A DNA stretch of 64,000 bases from Microbacterium hatanonis (GTDB lineage Bacteria; Actinomycetota; Actinomycetes; Actinomycetales; Microbacteriaceae). Positions 1 through 10,400 of the stretch are shown piece by piece. Numbering within the stretch: position 1 is the first letter of the stretch; each line of letters opens with the position of its first letter. Below the pieces are notes generated by a model that saw only the letters and a list, made by a program, of their open reading frames with translations, made no database searches and had not been told where the DNA came from. The stretch is taken from the NCBI RefSeq assembly GCF_008017415.1, contig NZ_VRSV01000001.1:2075880-2139879 (forward strand), written 5' to 3'. A program made the translations under genes and the position numbers.

Positions 1-42
1 CTCCCCCTCGACGACATCACCGAGCTGGTGCAGCTCGCCTGA
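1..42 (+). CDS. 3' end of an unidentified gene
   Basis: The first 14 codons end in TGA at 40-42 and read LPLDDITELVQLA. The gene begins outside the window. The tail is too short to assign a family. A small GC-rich hairpin (GACGCG, 41-46, against CGCGTC, 50-55) follows the stop at once, and a larger nested hairpin follows at 61-129, which fits the end of a transcription unit. I infer that this frame is coding from its in-frame stop directly before the terminator-like structures. Confidence 0.4.
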   Translation, partial: LPLDDITELVQLA

Positions 43-60
43 CGCGGTTCGCGTCACCAC

Positions 61-129
61 CGTCGGAGGATCGCACCGCGGTCGGAGGATTCTGCCCGCG
101 TCCTCCGACGCCGGTGCGATTCTCCGACG
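61..129. repeat. Nested inverted-repeat element, copy 1 (probable bidirectional terminator)
   Basis: The outer arms are 61-78 (CGTCGGAGGATCGCACCG) and 112-129, which match as an inverted repeat with one mismatch. The inner arms are 81-89 (GTCGGAGGA) and 101-109 (TCCTCCGAC), a perfect inverted repeat. The inner arm repeats the beginning of the outer arm, so one unit occurs twice direct and then twice inverted. It lies in a convergent junction, between the end of the rightward upstream gene and the end of leftward folD. There is no T-tract. A homologous copy is at 9421-9490. Confidence 0.75.
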
Positions 130-144
130 TGCGTCGCCGCCGGG

Positions 145-1026
145 TCACGCGGTCGCGCGCTCCGCGGCCTCGACGACGTTCGTCATGAGGAGTGCCACCG
201 TCATGGGGCCGACCCCGCCGGGGTTGGGCGAGAGGTAACCGGCCACGCCGGCGACACCGGGGTGCACGTCGCCGTAGACGCGGTTCTTGCCCGTCTCGGG
301 GTCGGTCTCGCGGGTGACGCCGACGTCGAGAACGGCCGCTCCGGGCTTCACGTGCTCGGGGAGCACGATGTGCTTCACCCCGGCGGCGGCGACGATCACG
401 TCGGCCTGCCGCAGGTGATGACCGAGGTCGGTCGTGCCAGTGTGGGTGAGCGTCACGGTCGCGTTGTATTCGCGGCGGGTCAGCAGCAGCCCGATCGAGC
501 GGCCGATCGTGACACCGCGACCCACGACGACGACCTCCTTGCCCGTGAGGTCGTATCCGTTGCGCACCAGAAGTTCGAGGACACCGCGGGGTGTGCAGGG
601 CAGCGGCGTGGTGATCGGCGCGTTGACGTTGAGCACGAGCCGTCCGAGGTTTGTCGGGTGCAGGCCGTCGGCGTCCTTCGCGGGATCGATCCGCTCGAGG
701 ATCGCATCGGTGTCGATGTGCTTCGGGAGGGGCAGCTGCACGATGTAGCCGTGGCACGTCGGATCGGCGTTGAGCTCGTCGATCGTCGCCTCGACCTCGG
801 CCTGGGTCGCCTCGGCGGGCAGCTCGACCTGGATGGAGTTCATGCCGATCGCCTCGGACTCCCGGTGCTTCATGCCCACGTACAGCTGCGAGGCCGGATC
901 GGCTCCGACCAGCACCGTGGCGATGCCCGGCGTGATGCCCTTCGCGCGAAGGGCGTCCACGCGCTCGCGCAGCTCCGCCTTGATCTCGGCTGCCGCCGCC
1001 TTGCCATCGAGCTTCTGCGCGGTCAT
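145..1026 (-). CDS. folD: Bifunctional methylenetetrahydrofolate dehydrogenase / cyclohydrolase FolD
   Basis: FolD is a cytosolic enzyme that interconverts methylene-, methenyl- and 10-formyl-tetrahydrofolate using NADP, supplying one-carbon units for purines. The 293-residue product has the catalytic stretch [13 protein letters not shown] (Lys53), the folate-site [23 protein letters not shown] and the nucleotide-binding [14 protein letters not shown]. The length is normal for the family. I chose the ATG at 1026 because GAGGAG lies five bases before it; an in-frame ATG 27 codons upstream has no such site and would add an atypical extension. glyA ends 105 bp upstream on the same strand, so both genes are probably transcribed from the riboswitch-bearing leader in front of glyA. 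Confidence 0.96.
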   Translation of the reverse strand: MTAQKLDGKAAAAEIKAELRERVDALRAKGITPGIATVLVGADPASQLYVGMKHRESEAIGMNSIQVELPAEATQAEVEATIDELNADPTCHGYIVQLPLPKHIDTDAILERIDPAKDADGLHPTNLGRLVLNVNAPITTPLPCTPRGVLELLVRNGYDLTGKEVVVVGRGVTIGRSIGLLLTRREYNATVTLTHTGTTDLGHHLRQADVIVAAAGVKHIVLPEHVKPGAAVLDVGVTRETDPETGKNRVYGDVHPGVAGVAGYLSPNPGGVGPMTVALLMTNVVEAAERATA

Positions 1027-1131
1027 GTGTTCTCCTCGTGTCGTCGTCGACGGTCGAGAGCCCGGCTCCCGCAGATCACTATGCCCGTAGGTATAGGTCC
1101 ACGGCAACCGGGCTTCCGAACCTCTCGGTCT

Positions 1132-2406
1132 TTACTGAGTCAGACCCGGGTACAGCGGGAAGGCTGCGGTGAGGGCGGCGACGCGGGCGCGCAGCGCCTC
1201 GACATCGGCGTTCGGCAGCAGCGCGAGGGCGATGATGTCGGCGACCTCGGTGAACTCCGCGTCGCCGAAGCCGCGCGTCGCGAGGGCCGGGGTGCCGATG
1301 CGCAGACCCGATGTCACCATCGGCGGGCGGGGGTCGTTCGGCACGGCGTTGCGGTTGACCGTGATGTGGATCTCGTGCAGCAGGTCTTCGGCCTGCTTGC
1401 CGTCGATCGCGGCCTCGCGCAGGTCGACGAGCACGAGGTGCACGTCGGTGCCGCCCGATCGCACCGCGATACCGGCGGCGGCGACGTCGTCACGCGTGAG
1501 GCGCTCGGCGACGATGGCCGCGCCGCGCACCGTGCGCTCCTGGCGCTCGCGGAACGCCGGGGAGGCGGCGAGCTTGAACGCCGTGGCCTTGGCCGCGATC
1601 ACGTGCATCAGGGGGCCGCCCTGCTGGCCGGGGAACACGGCGGTGTCGATCTTCTTCGCCAGCGCGGCGTCGTTCGTGAGGATGAAGCCCGAACGCGGGC
1701 CGCCGATCGTCTTGTGCACGGTGGAAGACACGACGTCGGCGTGCGGCACGGGGCTGGGGTGCAGGCCCGCCGCGACGAGACCGGCGAAGTGCGCCATGTC
1801 GACCCACAAGAGGGCACCGACCTCGTCGGCGATCTCGCGGAACCGGGCGAAGTCGAGCTGACGGGGGTAGGCCGACCAGCCGGCGATGATGACCTTCGGC
1901 TTGTGCTCGATCGCCAGTCGGCGCACCTCGTCCATGTCGATGAGCGAGCTGTCGGGATCTACGCCGTAGGCGACGATGTTGTAGAGCCGACCCGAGAAGT
2001 TGATCTTCATGCCGTGCGTGAGGTGGCCGCCCTGGTCGAGGGAGAGACCGAGCAGCGTGTCGCCGGGGCGGGCGATGGCGTGCAGCACGGCGGCGTTGGC
2101 GGTAGCGCCCGAGTGCGGCTGGACGTTCGCGAACTGCGCACCGAACAGGCTTTTCGCCCGCTCGATCGCGAGTTCTTCGGCGACGTCGACCTCCTCGCAG
2201 CCGCCGTAGTAGCGGCGACCGGGGTAGCCCTCGGCGTACTTGTTGGTGAGCACCGAGCCCTGCGACTGCAGCACCGAGACGGGCACGAAGTTCTCGGACG
2301 CGATCATCTCGAGGTAGCCGCGCTGACGCTCGAGCTCGCGCTCGAGCACCTGGGCGATCTCGGGATCGACCTCGGAGAGGGGGGCGTTGAATGACGGGTC
2401 GGACAC
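1132..2406 (-). CDS. glyA: Serine hydroxymethyltransferase GlyA
   Basis: GlyA is a PLP enzyme that converts serine plus THF into glycine plus 5,10-methylene-THF. From the GTG at 2406 it encodes 424 residues, the usual family length. Hallmarks are the N-terminal [27 protein letters not shown], and the PLP-lysine motif [10 protein letters not shown] (Lys232). GAGGAG at 2414-2419 stands seven bases before this GTG. An upstream in-frame ATG (position 2508) would run through the conserved riboswitch sequence and is rejected. folD follows on the same strand. The leader contains a ZTP riboswitch, so expression should rise when the purine intermediates ZMP/ZTP accumulate, which happens when 10-formyl-THF is short. 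Confidence 0.97.
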   Translation of the reverse strand: MSDPSFNAPLSEVDPEIAQVLERELERQRGYLEMIASENFVPVSVLQSQGSVLTNKYAEGYPGRRYYGGCEEVDVAEELAIERAKSLFGAQFANVQPHSGATANAAVLHAIARPGDTLLGLSLDQGGHLTHGMKINFSGRLYNIVAYGVDPDSSLIDMDEVRRLAIEHKPKVIIAGWSAYPRQLDFARFREIADEVGALLWVDMAHFAGLVAAGLHPSPVPHADVVSSTVHKTIGGPRSGFILTNDAALAKKIDTAVFPGQQGGPLMHVIAAKATAFKLAASPAFRERQERTVRGAAIVAERLTRDDVAAAGIAVRSGGTDVHLVLVDLREAAIDGKQAEDLLHEIHITVNRNAVPNDPRPPMVTSGLRIGTPALATRGFGDAEFTEVADIIALALLPNADVEALRARVAALTAAFPLYPGLTQ

Positions 2407-2480
2407 GGGCGGACTCCTCGATCGTCGGGTGGATACTGCGGTTGCAGTCGGCCCGCGGAGCGCGCCGACGAACATCCACA

Positions 2481-2572
2481 TCGGCCCAGGCGAGCGGTCG
2501 AATGCCATCGTGCAGAAGGCGAAAACAGTGTCGCTCCCCGGTGGTCCTCCACCTTGAACGCCAGTCGCGACA
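2481..2572 (-). promoter_or_regulatory. ZTP/ZMP riboswitch (pfl motif) upstream of glyA-folD
   Basis: Read on the minus strand the leader contains the conserved blocks of the pfl/ZTP riboswitch in order: CGCGACTGGCG (about 2570-2559), GTGGAGGACCACCGGGGAGC just downstream, a variable linker, and CCGCTCGCCTGGGC (about 2497-2483). These are the two halves that meet in the known ZTP-binding pocket. Riboswitches of this class are known upstream of glyA and folD in Actinobacteria. The rest of the leader can fold into a branched structure (GTGGAT pairing with ATCCAC, plus CTGCAACCGCAG) and then reaches the Shine-Dalgarno. I see no T-tract, so I infer control of translation rather than termination. 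Confidence 0.9.
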
Positions 2573-2578
2573 GGTCAG

Positions 2579-2584
2579 ATCATA
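2579..2584 (-). promoter_or_regulatory. -10 element of the glyA-folD promoter
   Basis: TATGAT on the minus strand lies just before the riboswitch aptamer, placing transcription start at roughly 2572. No good -35 hexamer is visible 17 bases upstream. Confidence 0.5.
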
Positions 2585-2695
2585 CCGGATGCTGCCGCCC
2601 GTGCCCCGCGCGCGGAGACCTCCCCGAGCAGGCCGGCGTGCCCGCTTCTCGATCCTCCGCGCAGCTCGCCCTCCGCCCCGCGGCGAGACGGATCG

Positions 2696-2701
2696 TAGAC
2701 T
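2696..2701 (+). promoter_or_regulatory. -10 hexamer, leaderless start of DUF2568 gene
   Basis: TAGACT is six bases before the ATG at 2708 and no Shine-Dalgarno is present, so transcription probably starts at the start codon. Confidence 0.55.
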
Positions 2702-2707
2702 GGTCGC

Positions 2708-3094
2708 ATGCCCGAAACCCCGAACGTCCGCGCCGAAGCGCCCCTCCAGCCGGGGATGCGACCGCGGCCCTCGGTCGCCGAGATCGGCGCCTTCCTCTGC
2801 GGCTTGTTCGCGTTCGCGACCCTCGCACTCTGGGGCTTCCTGGCATGGCCGCTCCCCTGGAACATCGTCTTCGGCATCGCCGCGCCGGTCGCGGCCATCC
2901 TCGTGTGGGCCCTGTTCGTCTCCCCGCGCGCGGTGTTGGCCGTGCACCCGTTCGTGCGGGCGATCGTCGAGCTGCTCGTGTACGCGGCAGCGACCGTCGC
3001 CTGGTGGAACATGGGCCAGGTGTGGGTCGGCATCGTCTTCGCGATCGTCGCCATCACCTGCGGCCTGTTCGCCGGCCGTCGACGACTCGCATGA
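2708..3094 (+). CDS. DUF2568 (YrdB-like) small membrane protein
   Basis: A 128-residue protein with a short hydrophilic N-terminus followed by about four hydrophobic segments (AEIGAFLCGLFAFATLALWG, WNIVFGIAAPVAAILVWALF, VRAIVELLVYAAATVAWW, VWVGIVFAIVAITCGLF). The pattern and the central FVSPRAVLAVHP fit the DUF2568 family, whose function is unknown. The stop overlaps the ATG of the next gene (ATGA at 3091-3094), so it is translationally coupled to the FAD oxidase and is the first gene of a three-gene operon. A TAGACT box six bases upstream supports this start. Confidence 0.75.
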   Translation: MPETPNVRAEAPLQPGMRPRPSVAEIGAFLCGLFAFATLALWGFLAWPLPWNIVFGIAAPVAAILVWALFVSPRAVLAVHPFVRAIVELLVYAAATVAWWNMGQVWVGIVFAIVAITCGLFAGRRRLA

Positions 3095-4464
3095 GCGCCG
3101 ACGTCGTCGGGCTGCTCCGCGACGCCCTCGGTGACCGCGTCGACACCTCGGCCGAGGCGCTCGACGCCGCGCGCGCCGACAAGTCGGGCCACGCCGCCCC
3201 CGAGCGGCCGCTCGCGGTAGTGCACGCCGAGTCGGTCGCCGACGTGCAGCGCGTGCTGCGGATCGCCTCCGCGACCTCGACCCCCGTGGTCACCCGCGGC
3301 GCGGGCACCGGTCTCGCCGGCGGCGCCAATGCCGGCGGCGGCGAGATCGCCCTGTCGGTGCGACGCATGAACCGCATCCTCGAGGTGCGCCCCGACGATC
3401 TGCTCGCCGTGGTCGAGCCCGGCATCCTCAACGCCGAGCTCAACGACGCCCTCGCCCTCCAGGGTCTGTGGTGGGCCCCCGATCCCGCGAGCCGGGCCAT
3501 CTCCACCGTCGGCGGCAATATCGCCACCGGCGCCGGCGGGCTCCTGTGCGCGAAGTACGGCGTGGTCCGCGACGCCGTACTCGGGCTCGACATCGTGCTC
3601 GCCGACGGGCGCCTCCTGACGCTCGGACACCGCAGCGTCAAGGGTGTGACGGGCCTCGATCTCACCTCGCTCGTGATCGGGTCCGAGGGAATCCTCGGGG
3701 TCGTGGTCGCGGCCACTCTGAAGCTCCGTCGCCTGGTGGAGGGCGAGGTCGTCACGATCGCGGCCACCTTCCCCGACGTCCGCACCGCGGCCGCAGCATC
3801 CGCCGCCGTCACCGCCTCGGGCGCGCAGCCCGCGATCATGGAGCTGATGGATGCGGCGTGCCTCGCCGCCGTGCACGCGCTCCTCGGTCTCGACGCGCCC
3901 GCGCCCGGTGTGGCGCAGCTGACCCTCCAGACCGACGGCCCCGCCGCCGCCATGGAGGCGTCGAGGATCAGCGAGGTGCTGGGGGCCGCCGGTGGCACCG
4001 TGCGCGTCGCCGCCGACCGCGAAGAGGGCGAACGGCTGCTGACGATCCGTCGCTCGATGCATCCCGCGATGGAGACGCTGGGAACCGCCCTGATCGAAGA
4101 CGTCTCGGTGCCGCGCAGCGCCCTCCCGGCGATGTTCGACGAGATCGCCCGCATCGAGCGCGAGTTCGGCATCGTCATCCCCACCGTCGCCCACGCCGGC
4201 GACGGCAACCTGCACCCGAACTTCGTCTTCGACGGACCCGAGGTGCCCGACCACATCTGGGCCGCGGCCGACGCCCTGTTCCACGCCGCCCTCGACCTCG
4301 GCGGAACGCTCACCGGCGAGCACGGCATCGGGGTTCTCAAGCGCCGATGGCTCGCCGACGAGCTGGGCGCCGACCAGTGGGAGCTCCAGCGACAGGTCGC
4401 GCGCGCCTTCGATCCCGCCGGGATCCTCAACCCCGGCAAGGTCTTCGAGACGGCCGCACGATGA
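3091..4464 (+). CDS. FAD-linked oxidase, GlcD / D-lactate dehydrogenase type
   Basis: A 457-residue flavoprotein with an N-terminal FAD_binding_4 (PCMH) domain (about residues 40-215; VVTRGAGTGLAGGAN, STVGGNIATGAGG, VIGSEGILGVV) and a C-terminal FAD-oxidase domain ending in HAGDGNLHPNFVF, GEHGIGVLKR and FDPAGILNPGKVF. The family oxidises 2-hydroxyacids such as glycolate or D-lactate; the substrate cannot be read from the sequence. It overlaps its neighbours by ATGA on both sides (DUF2568 upstream, NUDIX downstream), so the three are an operon. A second protein of exactly the same length and architecture lies at 51680-53053. The 10-mer CGCAGCATCC occurs in the coding region at 3792. Confidence 0.9.
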   Translation: MSADVVGLLRDALGDRVDTSAEALDAARADKSGHAAPERPLAVVHAESVADVQRVLRIASATSTPVVTRGAGTGLAGGANAGGGEIALSVRRMNRILEVRPDDLLAVVEPGILNAELNDALALQGLWWAPDPASRAISTVGGNIATGAGGLLCAKYGVVRDAVLGLDIVLADGRLLTLGHRSVKGVTGLDLTSLVIGSEGILGVVVAATLKLRRLVEGEVVTIAATFPDVRTAAAASAAVTASGAQPAIMELMDAACLAAVHALLGLDAPAPGVAQLTLQTDGPAAAMEASRISEVLGAAGGTVRVAADREEGERLLTIRRSMHPAMETLGTALIEDVSVPRSALPAMFDEIARIEREFGIVIPTVAHAGDGNLHPNFVFDGPEVPDHIWAAADALFHAALDLGGTLTGEHGIGVLKRRWLADELGADQWELQRQVARAFDPAGILNPGKVFETAAR

Positions 4465-4874
4465 GCGCCGAAGTGCACGTGAGCGCCGCCGTCGTGCTCG
4501 ATCACGAAGGACGCGCGCTGCTGGTCCGCAAACGCGGCACGCACACGTTCATGCAGCCCGGAGGCAAGCCCGAGCCCGACGAGACCCCCGCCGAGACGCT
4601 CGCGCGCGAACTCTTCGAGGAGGTCGGGTTGAGCGTCGACGCGGCCTCGCTCGAACCGCTCGGGCAGTTCCGGGCGGATGCGGCGAACGAGCCCGGATTC
4701 ACCGTCGTGGCGCATGCGTTCCGGGTGCGCGAACCGGTCGCGGCGTCGGACGTGACGATCGGCGCCGAGATCGAGGAGCTGCGCTGGTTCGGCGAGGCCG
4801 AGGCATCCGTTCTGCCGCTCGCTCCGCTCAGCCACGTGCTCCTCCCCCTCGTCTGGGGCGCGTCCCGCGGGTGA
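4461..4874 (+). CDS. NUDIX hydrolase
   Basis: A 137-residue hydrolase with a complete Nudix box, GX5EX7REX2EEXG, at residues 35-56 (G35, E41, R49-E50, E53-E54, G56), preceded by the usual beta strand AAVVLDHEGRALLVRKRG. Nudix enzymes cleave nucleoside-diphosphate-linked compounds and need Mg or Mn at the box glutamates; the substrate is not predictable here. The start ATG at 4461 overlaps the stop of the FAD oxidase, so it is translated by coupling as the last gene of the operon. Confidence 0.9.
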   Translation: MSAEVHVSAAVVLDHEGRALLVRKRGTHTFMQPGGKPEPDETPAETLARELFEEVGLSVDAASLEPLGQFRADAANEPGFTVVAHAFRVREPVAASDVTIGAEIEELRWFGEAEASVLPLAPLSHVLLPLVWGASRG

Positions 4875-4970
4875 ATCCGATGCACTTCGTTGTGCCACCG
4901 TGATATGGAACACCCCCGGAGGTGTGACCCACCGGATTACCATGGAGTGATCAAACGGGGGGTGACCGAC

Positions 4971-6425
4971 ATGACCGATCTCGTCACGAGACCGGATGCC
5001 GACGCAGACGACCGCGACGGCGCGACCGTCGACGGCGGCAGCGACGGTTCCGCCCCCACGGTCGCGTGGGCTCCCGCCGAGCCCGGCCGCCCGAAGAAGA
5101 AGCGCACCGCGCTGTGGATCGGCCTGCCGGTCGGCGCGACGCTCACCGCGCTCATCGCCGCCTCCCTCGTTCTCATCGCCCCCGGCGCCTCCGTCGCGGG
5201 CGTGCCGGTCGGCGGGCTCACGGCCGGAGGTGCGGCCGACGCGATCTCGGCCCGCCTGGCCGAGACCACGGTCGTGCTCGACAGCCCCGACGGCACCTTC
5301 GAGATCACGGGCGCCGACCTCGGCGCGAGCGTCGATGCGAAGGCGCTCGCCGACGCCGCGTTCGCCGAGAACCCGATGTGGAACCCGTCGACGTGGTACC
5401 CGGGCAGCAGCGATGCCGCGGTCACGATCGACCAGGCGACCGCCACGGCCGCGCTCCAGAGCGCCGCCCCCGACCTCTACGTCGCCCCCGTCGACGCCGC
5501 CGTGACCTTCGACGCCGCATCGGCCAGCTACGTGACCATTCCCGCGGTCGCCGGCGAGGGCGTCGACCTGGCTACCGTTCAGGCCGCCCTGCAGACGGCC
5601 TTCGACAGCGGGCAGACCTCCACCACCGTCGATGCCGCCCCCGTCGCCGTCGAGGCGCTCGCCACGACCGACGAGGCCGATGCCGCCGTCGCCGCGCTCA
5701 ACAGCGTGCTCGAGACGGTCGGCTTCTACGTCGGCCAGGAGCGCACCGTGCCCGTCGATCGCACCGTCGCCGCGTCGTGGCTCACGGTGTCGTCCGACGG
5801 CGGCGATTTCACCTACACCGCAGACCCCGCGCTGATCCAGGCGAGCGTCGACGCACTCCCCGCAGCCGTGAACCGCGACGCCGTCAACGCGAACGTCATC
5901 ACCGACTCCTCCGGCGGCGTGCTGCTCGAGCAGGTCGCCGGCGTCACCGGTCGCGCCCTCGAGTCGACCGACGGCATCGCCTCCGCGTTCGCGAGCCAGC
6001 TCGCCGAGGGCAACGGCGTGTTCCCGCTGACGGTGGCCGAGACGCCGTTCGCGACGACCGCCACCGAGCGCCGCCTCGAGGTCAACCTGAGCACGCAGAT
6101 GACCTACCTCTACGAGAACGACCAGGTGCTCTACGCCTGGGCATCGTCGACCGGACTCCCGAGCAGCCCGACGACACCGGGCTCGTTCCGCATCGGGTGG
6201 AAGACCCCCCTGCAAGACATGGGCTGCTTCCCCGGCGCGACGTACTGCACCGAGAACGTGCCGTGGGTGGCCTACTTCAACGGCGATGAGGCCTTCCACG
6301 GCGCCTACTGGCACAACAACTTCGGCAACGTCATGAGCCACGGCTGCGTGAACCTGCCGGTCGCCTCGGCGAAGTTCCTCTACGACTGGGCGCCCAAAGG
6401 CACCGAGGTCTGGGTCCACTACTGA
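4971..6425 (+). CDS. L,D-transpeptidase (YkuD) with peptidoglycan-binding region
   Basis: A cell-wall enzyme that makes 3-3 cross-links in peptidoglycan. The 484-residue product has a cytoplasmic acidic N-terminus, one transmembrane segment (about 48-70), a long extracytoplasmic region resembling PG_binding_4 domains (repeated [18 protein letters not shown] helices), and a C-terminal YkuD domain (about 360-484). The catalytic motif is present: His443 in FHGAYW and SHGCVN with Cys459. The ATG at 4971 follows a G-rich Shine-Dalgarno (GGGGGGTGA); a longer in-frame start at 4890 would add 27 residues and has no ribosome site. Two strong hairpins follow the stop. Confidence 0.92.
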   Translation: MTDLVTRPDADADDRDGATVDGGSDGSAPTVAWAPAEPGRPKKKRTALWIGLPVGATLTALIAASLVLIAPGASVAGVPVGGLTAGGAADAISARLAETTVVLDSPDGTFEITGADLGASVDAKALADAAFAENPMWNPSTWYPGSSDAAVTIDQATATAALQSAAPDLYVAPVDAAVTFDAASASYVTIPAVAGEGVDLATVQAALQTAFDSGQTSTTVDAAPVAVEALATTDEADAAVAALNSVLETVGFYVGQERTVPVDRTVAASWLTVSSDGGDFTYTADPALIQASVDALPAAVNRDAVNANVITDSSGGVLLEQVAGVTGRALESTDGIASAFASQLAEGNGVFPLTVAETPFATTATERRLEVNLSTQMTYLYENDQVLYAWASSTGLPSSPTTPGSFRIGWKTPLQDMGCFPGATYCTENVPWVAYFNGDEAFHGAYWHNNFGNVMSHGCVNLPVASAKFLYDWAPKGTEVWVHY

Positions 6426-6431
6426 GTTCGA

Positions 6432-6471
6432 CGAAAAGGGGCGGATGCTGCGAAGCATCCGCCCCTTTTCG
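6432..6471. terminator. Bidirectional terminator between the L,D-transpeptidase and icd genes
   Basis: An essentially perfect stem: AAAAGGGGCGGATGCT pairs with AGCATCCGCCCCTTTT around a GCGA loop. It has an A-tract on one side and a T-tract on the other, so it can terminate from both directions. Its arm contains the repeated motif GGATGCTGCG (6443-6452). Confidence 0.88.
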
Positions 6472-6525
6472 TATAGCCGGGCTCCAACGCGCGGTCTCCG
6501 GTCGCAAGCGACGGCGCGGGTACGA

Positions 6526-6559
6526 CGAAGGGCGGATGCTTCGCAGCATCCGCCCTTCG
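6526..6559. terminator. Second terminator hairpin, serving icd
   Basis: A perfect 15-bp stem (CGAAGGGCGGATGCT against AGCATCCGCCCTTCG) with a TCGC loop, 55 bp after the previous hairpin and 12 bp past the icd stop. The two hairpins share the core GGGCGGATGCT. CGCAGCATCC is at 6542. Confidence 0.8.
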
Positions 6560-6570
6560 CAGGAGAGGCC

Positions 6571-8787
<2,217 letters not shown>

Positions 8788-8870
8788 GTGTCGTCTCTCC
8801 GTCAGGCGTCGATGTCACCCGTCGATATCCAGCGTCGGGGTCGCGAATCAGCCTAACGCAACCGCGAAAA

Positions 8871-8888
8871 TATCTTGATGTCGAGATA
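8871..8888. promoter_or_regulatory. 18-bp palindromic operator upstream of icd (shared with sucC)
   Basis: TATCTTGATGTCGAGATA is an 18-bp near-perfect palindrome. A 17/18 match occurs at 34929-34946 before sucC, another TCA-cycle gene. Relative to a minus-strand TAGGCT at 8850-8855, a likely icd -10, the site covers the -35 region. I do not name the regulator. Confidence 0.7.
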
Positions 8889-8907
8889 GTTGACGCGGGG
8901 CGTCAAC
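8889..8907. promoter_or_regulatory. Second palindrome adjoining the icd operator
   Basis: GTTGACG and CGTCAAC flank a five-base centre and abut the 18-bp operator. It may be a second binding site, or TTGACG may act as a -35 hexamer; the sequence does not decide. Confidence 0.4.
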
Positions 8908-8935
8908 TCGTTTCCCGTGGCGCGCTCTTCCCGGC

Positions 8936-8941
8936 TAGCCT
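8936..8941 (+). promoter_or_regulatory. -10 hexamer, leaderless start of GNAT gene
   Basis: TAGCCT ends six bases before the ATG at 8948, with no Shine-Dalgarno between. Confidence 0.5.
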
Positions 8942-8947
8942 GTCGTC

Positions 8948-9400
8948 ATGGCAGACCTGCGACTCGTCGAACTGTCGGCCGCCACGATCGTGGCCGTCAA
9001 CACGCTGTCTCTCAAGCCCGGGCAGGAGCAGTTCCTCGCTCCGCTCAGCTACGGAATCGCCGCCACCGTGGTGAACCCGCAGACCTCGTGGCAGCGCGTC
9101 GTGCTCGACGGCGACGAAGTCGTGGGTTTCGTCAGCGCGAACTTCGACCCCGAAGCATCCGTGGAGCACTTCCGTTCCGTGCTCTGGCGGATCAACGTCG
9201 ACGCCGACGATCAGGGCCGCGGTATCGGCCGCTTCGCCGTCGAACGCCTGCTCGACGAGGCCCGCTCGCGCGGCCTGGAGCACGTCGACGTGATCTACGA
9301 ATCGGGCGAAGAGGGCCCGGAGGCGTTCTTCCAGCGCGTCGGCTTCACCCCCGTCGGCGAGACCGAGTACGGCGAGATCATCGCCGAAGTCCGCCTCTGA
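8948..9400 (+). CDS. GNAT-family N-acetyltransferase
   Basis: A 150-residue acetyl-CoA-dependent acetyltransferase. The opening VNTLSLKPGQEQFLAP resembles small GNATs related to the Bacillus polyamine acetyltransferases, and the acetyl-CoA loop DQGRGIGRFAVERLLDEAR is intact. The C-terminal FFQRVGFTPVGETEYGE is the usual last strand region. The substrate is unknown; an amine or amino compound is likely. It is divergent from icd, with the operator between them, and convergent with the lytic transglycosylase gene. Confidence 0.85.
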   Translation: MADLRLVELSAATIVAVNTLSLKPGQEQFLAPLSYGIAATVVNPQTSWQRVVLDGDEVVGFVSANFDPEASVEHFRSVLWRINVDADDQGRGIGRFAVERLLDEARSRGLEHVDVIYESGEEGPEAFFQRVGFTPVGETEYGEIIAEVRL

Positions 9401-9420
9401 CCCACATTCCCGCAGCACCG

Positions 9421-9490
9421 CCGTCGGAGGGTCGCACCTCCGTCGGAGCATTCGAGGCGCAGCATCCGACCCGGGTGCGATTCTCCGACG
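9421..9490. repeat. Nested inverted-repeat element, copy 2
   Basis: Outer arms 9421-9438 (CCGTCGGAGGGTCGCACC) and 9474-9490 (GGTGCGATTCTCCGACG) pair with two mismatches; inner GTCGGA and TCCGAC pair inside. It is clearly homologous to the element at 61-129, and like it lies between convergent genes. The centre carries CGCAGCATCC at 9458. It probably acts as a bidirectional terminator. Confidence 0.72.
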
Positions 9491-9515
9491 CCGCCGCGAA
9501 GCGGATGACGCCGGG

Positions 9516-10304
9516 TCAGCCGGCGTCGAGCGCGTAGCGGTTGGCGACCGCGGCCACGTCATCGACGTAGACGTCGAGGTGGTTGTAGCTGAACACGGCC
9601 GCCCGCCATCCCTCGGTGGTCGTCATCGAGCCGGAATGGCAGAGGTAGCGCGCCGCGGCCAGCGCCGCGTCGTCGATCTGATTCGGATCGGCCGCGCCGT
9701 CGCCGTTCGCGTCGGCGCCCCAGCGCGCCCAGGTGTCGGGGATGAACTGCATCGGACCGACGGCGCGGTCCCAGACGGCGTCGCCGTCCCACGCCCCGCC
9801 GTCGGTGTCACGGATGGCGGCGTTGCCGTTGCCGTCGAGCTGCGGGCCGCGGATGGCCGGCGACGGGTAGCCGTCGTCTCCCAGTGCCGCTCCGCCGTGA
9901 CGGCCGTGATCGGTCTCGATCGCGCCGATGCCCGCGAGAGTGTTCCACCCGATGCCGCATCCCGGTTGCTCGGCGTCGACGACGAGATCGGCGAGGGCGT
10001 ACGCCTCCAGCGCCCGCCGCGGGATGCCGACGGCGGCCGCGACGCGGGCGCTCCACGCCGCATCCACCCTCACCGCGGGGGCATTCGTCTGCGGCTGGTC
10101 GGCGAACGACGCCTGGTCGCCGACCTGACCCGACACCTCGACCGCGGGGGCCGGCGAGTCGACGCGCGGGGCGTCGGCACGCGTCGACCCGGCGTTCACG
10201 GTGGCAAGCCAACCCCCGGCGACGACCAGGAGCACGACGCCGGTGATCAGCGCGAACCACGTGAAGCCAGACCCACGCGCCGGGATCTCGTCGTTCGGTG
10301 TCAC
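9516..10304 (-). CDS. Membrane-anchored lytic transglycosylase (SLT/MltB-like)
   Basis: A 262-residue predicted peptidoglycan hydrolase. Residues 13-36 form a single N-terminal membrane segment, followed by a Pro/Ala-rich spacer and the lysozyme-like domain from about residue 80. The probable catalytic acid is Glu130 in AGIGAIETDHGRHG, followed by the family motifs GPMQFIPDTW and AARYLCHSGS. A calcium-loop-like DANGDGAADP follows the second motif. I chose the GTG at 10304 (TPNDEIPARGSGF) because longer frames give unlikely N-termini; a TATGGT -10 at 10346-10351 on the same strand fits a short leader. Confidence 0.82.
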   Translation of the reverse strand: MTPNDEIPARGSGFTWFALITGVVLLVVAGGWLATVNAGSTRADAPRVDSPAPAVEVSGQVGDQASFADQPQTNAPAVRVDAAWSARVAAAVGIPRRALEAYALADLVVDAEQPGCGIGWNTLAGIGAIETDHGRHGGAALGDDGYPSPAIRGPQLDGNGNAAIRDTDGGAWDGDAVWDRAVGPMQFIPDTWARWGADANGDGAADPNQIDDAALAAARYLCHSGSMTTTEGWRAAVFSYNHLDVYVDDVAAVANRYALDAG

Positions 10305-10388
10305 GGGTGGTCTTCGCAGGTCGGGAGAGGGAAGAGGATGCTGCGCACCATAGCAGGGCGGAATGACCCGCACCCGAACGGCGGCCGC

Positions 10389-10394
10389 TATCGT
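10389..10394 (+). promoter_or_regulatory. -10 hexamer, leaderless start of Pr6Pr gene
   Basis: TATCGT is six bases before the ATG at 10401; no Shine-Dalgarno. Confidence 0.55.
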
Positions 10395-10400
10395 GTGCAC

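Noticed and set aside
1027..1131. Separate promoter and regulatory RNA before folD
   Set aside because: AGCCCGG/CCGGGCT arms and TATACC or CATAGT hexamers exist, but none has good spacing; co-transcription with glyA explains folD better.
262..2394. Long open frame opposite folD-glyA
   Set aside because: Low-complexity Arg/Asp/Val-rich composition typical of the antisense frame in GC-rich DNA; the genes on the other strand are certain. The same applies to the frames opposite icd (6445-8856), the L,D-transpeptidase (3054-6458) and the ABC exporter (12933-15023).
2407..2580. Glycine riboswitch before glyA
   Set aside because: No tandem glycine aptamer core is visible; the sequence matches the ZTP (pfl) class instead.
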